A model generated the notes under the pieces. It had not been told where the DNA came from. It saw nothing but the letters and a program-made list of their open reading frames with translations, and searched no databases. Below, one piece after another: positions 57,873-64,000 of a stretch of 64,000 nucleotides of DNA (position 1 is the first letter of the stretch; every line of letters starts with the position of its first letter). The translations under genes and the position numbers were made by a program. Source of the stretch: Furfurilactobacillus milii (GTDB taxonomy: Bacteria; Bacillota; Bacilli; Lactobacillales; Lactobacillaceae); NCBI RefSeq assembly GCF_009863985.1, contig NZ_WEZT01000021.1, positions 73,954-137,953 on the forward strand, read 5' to 3'.

Positions 57873-59996
57873 ATGAACTCACGCCGAAACGGACCAGTCC
57901 GCAACAGCCTGTTCTGGATCGTGATCTTCTTGTCATTTATGGGAATCTTGTATTTCTTCTTTGGCAATAGTTCCGGATCACAGACTCAGAATATTCGCTC
58001 TAGTGAATTTGTTCGTAATTTAAAGGATAACAAAATTAAGAACTTTCAGGTGCAACCTGCCGGTGGCGTTTACAAGATTACCGGTGAGTATCGGAAAGCT
58101 CAAAAAGTTTCCAATAACAGTAATTCAGCACTTGGACTAGGTAACAATCAATCCAGTAAGGCAAAGAGCTTTACCAGTTCTATTCTTGAAAATAACGCAA
58201 GTGTAAAACAGGTAACAGACGCCGCTGCTAAACATAACGTAAAGATGGACACTAAGGCAGAAGAATCCAGTGGTTTCTGGATTAATCTGATTAGTTTAAT
58301 CTTACCGATTGTCTTGATTGGTTTCTTCTTCTATATGATGATGGGTCAGGCTGGTCAAGGCGGTGCCGGTGGTCGTGGCGGTGTCACGAGCTTCGGGAAA
58401 TCCCGTGCTAAACCTGCTGATCCTAAGAGCAACACCGTTCGTTTTAGTGATGTTGCTGGTGAAGAAGAAGAGAAACAAGAATTGGTCGAAGTTGTTGAAT
58501 TCTTGAAGGATCCTCATAAGTTCACCACGCTGGGTGCACATATTCCAGCGGGTGTCTTACTCGAGGGCCCGCCTGGTACTGGTAAAACATTGTTAGCGAA
58601 GGCTGTTGCCGGTGAAGCTGGCGTGCCATTCTTCTCCATGTCTGGTTCAGACTTCGTTGAAATGTTTGTCGGTGTTGGTGCTAGTCGTGTTCGTGACCTG
58701 TTTGATCAGGCCAAAAAGAGCGCACCATCGATTATCTTTATCGATGAAATTGATGCCGTTGGGCGTCAACGTGGTACCGGCATGGGCGGTGGTCATGATG
58801 AACGTGAACAAACATTGAACCAATTGTTGGTTGAAATGGATGGGTTCACTGGTAACGAAGGTGTTATTGTCATGGCAGCCACTAACCGTTCTGACGTTTT
58901 GGACCCAGCTTTGTTACGTCCTGGTCGTTTCGACCGGAAGATCCTAGTTGGTCGTCCAGACGTTAAGGGCCGTGAAGCAATTCTGAAGGTTCACTCAAAA
59001 GGCAAGCCATTGGCAGCCAATGTGGATCTAAAAGAAATTGCGAAACAGACGCCAGGGTTTGTTGGTGCAGACTTAGCTAACTTGCTAAATGAAGCTGCTT
59101 TGTTAGCAGCTCGTCGTGGTAAAACTCAAATCGATGCGGCTGACTTAGATGAGGCCGAAGATCGCGTTATTGCTGGGCCGGCCAAACATGACCGGGTTAT
59201 CTCTGACCAAGAGCGTCGAACCGTTGCTTTCCATGAAGCCGGTCATACAATCGTTGGGTTGGTACTTAACGATGCGCGTGTGGTTCATAAAGTAACGATC
59301 GTTCCTCGTGGACGCGCTGGTGGTTATGCCATCATGTTGCCACGTGAAGATCAAATGCTGATGAGTAAAAAGGATGCTAACGAACAGATTGCCGGTTTAA
59401 TGGGTGGTCGGGCCGCTGAACAAATCATCTTTAACTCCGAATCATCTGGTGCTTCGAACGACTTTGAACAAGCAACACAGATTGCTCGTTCAATGGTTAC
59501 TCAGTACGGGATGAGTGACAAATTGGGGATGGTCGCACTTGAAGGCGAAAACCAAGCTGCGATGGCTCAATATGGTCAACAGCCTAATTATTCACAAGAA
59601 ACGGCTTCACTGATTGATGAAGAAGTTCGCCGTTTAACTACAGAAGGTTACACGGAAGCTGTTAACATCATTCAGAGTCACCGTGAACAGCATAAGCTGA
59701 TTGCGGAAGCCTTGTTGAAGTATGAAACGTTGGATGAAAAGCAAATCCTTAGTTTATTCAAGACAGGCAAAATGCCTGAAACGCAACCTGCAGATGAAAA
59801 TCCGCAAGCGGCAACATTTGAACAAGCCAAGAGTGCTTTGCAACAACGTGAACAGGAACGTGCGGCAGAACATGAAGTATCAACTTCAGAATCTGCTCAA
59901 CCTGATCAATCTGCCAGTGAGAGTGCAAACAGCCAAGCTAATAGTGCTGCAAGTGCGGATCACAGCGATGATTCTTCAGACTCCAACCAGTTATAA
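57873..59996 (+). CDS. ftsH: ATP-dependent zinc metalloprotease FtsH
   Basis: Membrane-bound AAA+ protease that degrades misfolded and regulatory proteins. 707 residues. Membrane helices near residues 10-30 and 130-150; Walker A GPPGTGKT near 231; Walker [11 protein letters not shown] near 290; SRH region; zinc motif HEAGH near residue 454. The C-terminal ~60 residues are Gln/Ser/Glu-rich low-complexity tail. AGGAGG precedes ATG 57873. Confidence 0.97.
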   Translation: MNSRRNGPVRNSLFWIVIFLSFMGILYFFFGNSSGSQTQNIRSSEFVRNLKDNKIKNFQVQPAGGVYKITGEYRKAQKVSNNSNSALGLGNNQSSKAKSFTSSILENNASVKQVTDAAAKHNVKMDTKAEESSGFWINLISLILPIVLIGFFFYMMMGQAGQGGAGGRGGVTSFGKSRAKPADPKSNTVRFSDVAGEEEEKQELVEVVEFLKDPHKFTTLGAHIPAGVLLEGPPGTGKTLLAKAVAGEAGVPFFSMSGSDFVEMFVGVGASRVRDLFDQAKKSAPSIIFIDEIDAVGRQRGTGMGGGHDEREQTLNQLLVEMDGFTGNEGVIVMAATNRSDVLDPALLRPGRFDRKILVGRPDVKGREAILKVHSKGKPLAANVDLKEIAKQTPGFVGADLANLLNEAALLAARRGKTQIDAADLDEAEDRVIAGPAKHDRVISDQERRTVAFHEAGHTIVGLVLNDARVVHKVTIVPRGRAGGYAIMLPREDQMLMSKKDANEQIAGLMGGRAAEQIIFNSESSGASNDFEQATQIARSMVTQYGMSDKLGMVALEGENQAAMAQYGQQPNYSQETASLIDEEVRRLTTEGYTEAVNIIQSHREQHKLIAEALLKYETLDEKQILSLFKTGKMPETQPADENPQAATFEQAKSALQQREQERAAEHEVSTSESAQPDQSASESANSQANSAASADHSDDSSDSNQL

Positions 59997-60000
59997 TAAT

Positions 60001-60045
60001 GAGCACATTATCGGAAATTAGGCTGTTTTCGATAATGTGCTTTTT
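60001..60045 (+). terminator. ftsH terminator
   Basis: AGCACATTATCG pairs with CGATAATGTGCT, followed by T5. Confidence 0.9.
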
Positions 60046-60135
60046 GTTTTTACCAAATGGAAGACTGGCGTTTGACTAACGTTTTTAATGTAATTGCGGT
60101 ATACTAACTTTCAGAATTTTTTCAAGGAGTAAACT

Positions 60136-61020
60136 ATGGCTAACTATTTAGTTAAAAGTATTATTGACGATGGTAATTTTCGTGCCTACGCCGTCAACTC
60201 AACCAATGTTGTTGCGGAAGCACAGCAGCGACATGACACATGGAGTGCGTTTTCGGCAGCCCTGGGGCGTACACTAACCGCTACACTATTACTTTCCACT
60301 TCGTTGATGAAGGGGCAGGAAAGTATGACTGTCAAGGTTCAGGGAGATGGGCCAGCAAAGGGGATTGTGGTTGATGCAGATGCCAATGGCCACGTTAAGG
60401 GCTACATTGTAAATCCCCATGTCCACTTACCATTAAACGATAAGGGACATATTGATGTTGGTGCCGCTGTTGGCAAGAATGGTGCATTGTCGGTTACCAA
60501 AAACTTAGGTTTGGATAAACCGTACACTGGTCAAGTTGCCTTGGTCAGTGGTGAAATAGGTGATGACTTCACATATTACCTAGCACAATCTGAACAGATT
60601 CCATCAGCGGTAGGCGTGTCTGTCTTTGTTGAAAAGGACAACAGCATCGGCGTTGCCGGCGGATTCATGATTCAGGTGTTGCCAGGTGCGTCTGACAAAG
60701 CGATTTCAGAGCTTGAAGCCAGTCTGAAGGACTTACCTCAAGTGTCACAGTTACTCCGTGATGGTAAAACACCGGAAGATATCTTAAATGATCTGTTTGG
60801 CAAGGAGCGGGTCAAAGTTTTGGAACGTGTACCCGTTAGTTTTCAATGTGATTGTTCAAAGGATAAATTTGCCAAAGACCTGGCCAGTTTACCGGACAAG
60901 GACCTTAAAGATATGATCACTGAGGATCATGGTGCTGAAGCAGTTTGCCGTTTTTGTGGTAACAAATATCAGTTTAGTGAACAGGAACTACAAACGATTT
61001 TGAGCGAAAAGAACGCGTAG
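60136..61020 (+). CDS. hslO: Redox-regulated chaperone Hsp33
   Basis: Holdase chaperone activated by oxidation. 294 residues. The N-terminal domain includes the conserved GRTLTATLLLSTSLMKG and GDGPAKGIVVDADANGHVKGY. The zinc redox switch is at the C-terminus: FQCDCS followed by VCRFCGNKY (CxC and CxxC). AAGGAG precedes ATG 60136. dusB follows after 12 bp, as in many Bacillota. Confidence 0.96.
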   Translation: MANYLVKSIIDDGNFRAYAVNSTNVVAEAQQRHDTWSAFSAALGRTLTATLLLSTSLMKGQESMTVKVQGDGPAKGIVVDADANGHVKGYIVNPHVHLPLNDKGHIDVGAAVGKNGALSVTKNLGLDKPYTGQVALVSGEIGDDFTYYLAQSEQIPSAVGVSVFVEKDNSIGVAGGFMIQVLPGASDKAISELEASLKDLPQVSQLLRDGKTPEDILNDLFGKERVKVLERVPVSFQCDCSKDKFAKDLASLPDKDLKDMITEDHGAEAVCRFCGNKYQFSEQELQTILSEKNA

Positions 61021-61032
61021 CGGAGGAAAACG

Positions 61033-62046
61033 ATGAAGTGGAAAATTGGTGATATTGAGATTCCGAATCAGATTGTGGTGGCACCGATGGCAGGTGTGAC
61101 TAATTCGGCGTTTCGACTTATCTGTAAAGAATTCGGTGCTGGACTCGTCGTTTGTGAGATGATTTCTGACCGTGGCATTATGTATAAGAATAAAAAGACC
61201 CTCTCCATGATGAAGGTTGAAGAGGCCGAACACCCGATGAGTATTCAAATCTTTGGTGGCACTAAGGAAACGTTGGTTCAAGCGGCAGAATATGTCGATC
61301 AACATACTGAAGCAGACATCATTGACATCAACATGGGATGTCCCGTTAACAAGGTGGTTAAAACGGATGCTGGTGCTCGTTGGCTACTTGACCCTAACAA
61401 GGTGTATGAAATGGTTTCGTATGTGACTGATGCGGTCAAAAAGCCGGTTACCGTTAAAATGCGGACAGGCTGGGATCCTGATCATATTTATGCGGTGGAG
61501 AATGCATTAGCGGCCGAACGTGGTGGTGCTTCGGCTTTGGCTATGCATGGCCGAACACGGTATCAGTTCTATGAAGGACACTCAGATTGGAATGTCCTTC
61601 ATGAAGTAGCCAAGGAGATTCATATTCCATTTATGGGGAATGGCGACATCCAAACACCGCAGGACGCCAAGAAGATGATTGAAGAGGTTGGCGCGGATGC
61701 AGCAATGGTTGGCCGCGCTGCGGAAGGTAATCCATGGGTATTGGGACAAATGGCCCACTATCTTGAAACAGGCGAAATTTTGCCAGAACCAACGCCGGCT
61801 GAAAAAGTGGCGACTGCTAAAGAACATTTGCAACGACTGGTTGATCTAAAGGGCGAACATGTTGGTCCCCGTGAGTTCCGAGGACAGGCTACGTATTATC
61901 TGAAAGGTATTTCTCACTCGGCACGAACTAAGGTAGCGCTGAATAATGCCGACACACAGGAAGAAATGAACGACATTTTCGATCGTTTCTTGGATAAGCT
62001 AGCAGCACGGGATGCTCGTGAAAGTTCACAAATTGCCGGTAGCTAA
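61033..62046 (+). CDS. dusB: tRNA-dihydrouridine synthase
   Basis: Flavin enzyme reducing uridines in tRNA. 337 residues. FMN-binding APMAGVTNSAFRLICKEFGAGL near residue 17, catalytic Cys in INMGCPVNKVVKTDAGARWL near 100, MRTGWDPDHI near 148, and HGRTRYQFYEG near 175. GGAGGA precedes ATG 61033. Co-transcribed with hslO, then lysS. Confidence 0.94.
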   Translation: MKWKIGDIEIPNQIVVAPMAGVTNSAFRLICKEFGAGLVVCEMISDRGIMYKNKKTLSMMKVEEAEHPMSIQIFGGTKETLVQAAEYVDQHTEADIIDINMGCPVNKVVKTDAGARWLLDPNKVYEMVSYVTDAVKKPVTVKMRTGWDPDHIYAVENALAAERGGASALAMHGRTRYQFYEGHSDWNVLHEVAKEIHIPFMGNGDIQTPQDAKKMIEEVGADAAMVGRAAEGNPWVLGQMAHYLETGEILPEPTPAEKVATAKEHLQRLVDLKGEHVGPREFRGQATYYLKGISHSARTKVALNNADTQEEMNDIFDRFLDKLAARDARESSQIAGS

Positions 62047-62093
62047 AGGTTATTTAGTGTAGAATGGTGTTTGTGAGAAATTGACAGAAGTGA

Positions 62094-63611
<1,518 letters not shown>

Positions 63612-63674
63612 TCTTAGTCATATACATGATCTTATGTATTTGTGACTAGCTAAGTCTACAGACGAATGACGAGC

Positions 63675-63715
63675 TAAAAAAGGATGATCACATTTATTGT
63701 GATCATCCTTTTTTT
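63675..63715 (+). terminator. lysS terminator
   Basis: AAAAAAGGATGATCAC pairs perfectly with GTGATCATCCTTTTTT around a short loop. Confidence 0.93.
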
Positions 63716-63719
63716 GTAG

Positions 63720-64000
63720 CTTGAATTTACACTTTAAGTGCAACACTAATTAAATAAAGAATGGCCCATGGCCAAATTTCTGTAAAATGATGTTTGCGAA
63801 AACAATCATGAAAGGAATTTAGCCATGGATCACTACAAGCATATTACCATAGATGAACGGGAAACTATCTTTTTAATGAGGAATCATGGAAACTCACTTC
63901 GTGAGATTGCCAGCCATATCAAGAAAAGTTACTCAACCATTTCTCGAGAATTAAGCCGTAATTCTACTGGTAAATCCTATTCACCTTCGAAGGCTCAGGA
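63720..64000 (+). mobile_element. IS30-family insertion sequence, left end (cut by window edge)
   Basis: The left end lies just after the lysS terminator. TTTACACTTTAAGTGCAAC near 63725-63744 resembles the terminal inverted repeat of lactobacillar IS30 elements. The transposase gene starts 100 bp in. The exact end cannot be fixed without the right end and target duplication. Confidence 0.78.
63825..64000 (+). CDS. IS30-family transposase, N-terminal part
   Basis: 58 codons from ATG 63825 to the edge. ITIDERETIFLMRNHGNSLREIA and IKKSYSTISRELSRNS form the IS30 helix-turn-helix that binds the inverted repeats. AAAGGA precedes the start. The DDE catalytic domain lies beyond the window. Confidence 0.93.
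   Translation, partial: MDHYKHITIDERETIFLMRNHGNSLREIASHIKKSYSTISRELSRNSTGKSYSPSKAQ

Overview
This 64 kb window is chromosomal sequence from a low-to-mid GC Gram-positive bacterium, almost certainly a member of the Lactobacillaceae. The gene order (tatD-rnmV-rsmA-veg-ispE, purR-glmU-prs, rpoE-pyrG-murA, acpS-alr-mazEF, pth-mfd-spoVB-like-rqcP-divIC-yabR-tilS-hpt-ftsH-hslO-dusB-lysS) is the Bacillota core backbone. The T-box trpS leader, the L-lactate dehydrogenase, the single HMG-CoA reductase, the RNA polymerase delta subunit and the many TTG starts all fit lactobacilli. I cannot name the species from sequence alone. No rRNA, tRNA, CRISPR array or prophage is visible.

Layout. 1-7.4 kb: truncated helD (minus), T-box trpS, ppx/gppA, mvaA, a HExxH protein and a sirtuin. 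7.5-15.7 kb: DUF72, metG, tatD-rnmV-rsmA-veg, ispE (apparent ACG start) and an alpha/beta hydrolase. 15.8-20.4 kb: an ABC-F gene (minus) with a leader carrying two tiny ORFs, divergent from a znuA-znuC-znuB zinc importer under a Zur-like palindrome. 20.5-25.6 kb: purR-glmU-prs, a Ser/Thr-rich lipoprotein and a small membrane protein. 26.1-29.2 kb: lipL-HD phosphohydrolase-HAD operon (minus). 29.5-36.1 kb: DUF1934, rpoE, pyrG (with a GGGC reiterative-initiation attenuator), murA (active-site Asp instead of Cys), rpmE2 and a DHA2 transporter. 36.2-45.3 kb: a DHA1 transporter, srtA, a low-molecular-weight phosphatase, murF, cshA, acpS-alr-mazEF. 46.2-48.0 kb: a CBS-domain protein and ldh (minus). 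48.3-63.6 kb: the long pth-to-lysS cluster. The window ends inside an IS30-type insertion sequence.

The most unusual content is a family of about 190-nt structured repeats in the large gene-free gaps. I find six loci (about 0.5, 4.7, 13.3, 25.6, 38.3 and 45.4 kb). Every one is a convergent pair, with one unit on the plus strand at the left and one on the minus strand at the right, separated by 82-235 bp. Units share conserved unpaired motifs. Their stem arms differ in sequence from copy to copy yet stay complementary, so pairing rather than sequence appears to be preserved. At least two subtypes (A and B) and internally deleted forms exist. I recognise no described family here. The layout resembles an enlarged version of paired REP/BIME elements, but the units are much larger and no partner protein gene is visible in the window.

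Regulation is readable at several genes: tryptophan T-box (trpS), zinc (znu), CTP (pyrG), probable leader-peptide attenuation (ABC-F), and extended -10 promoters at metG, ldh and pth.
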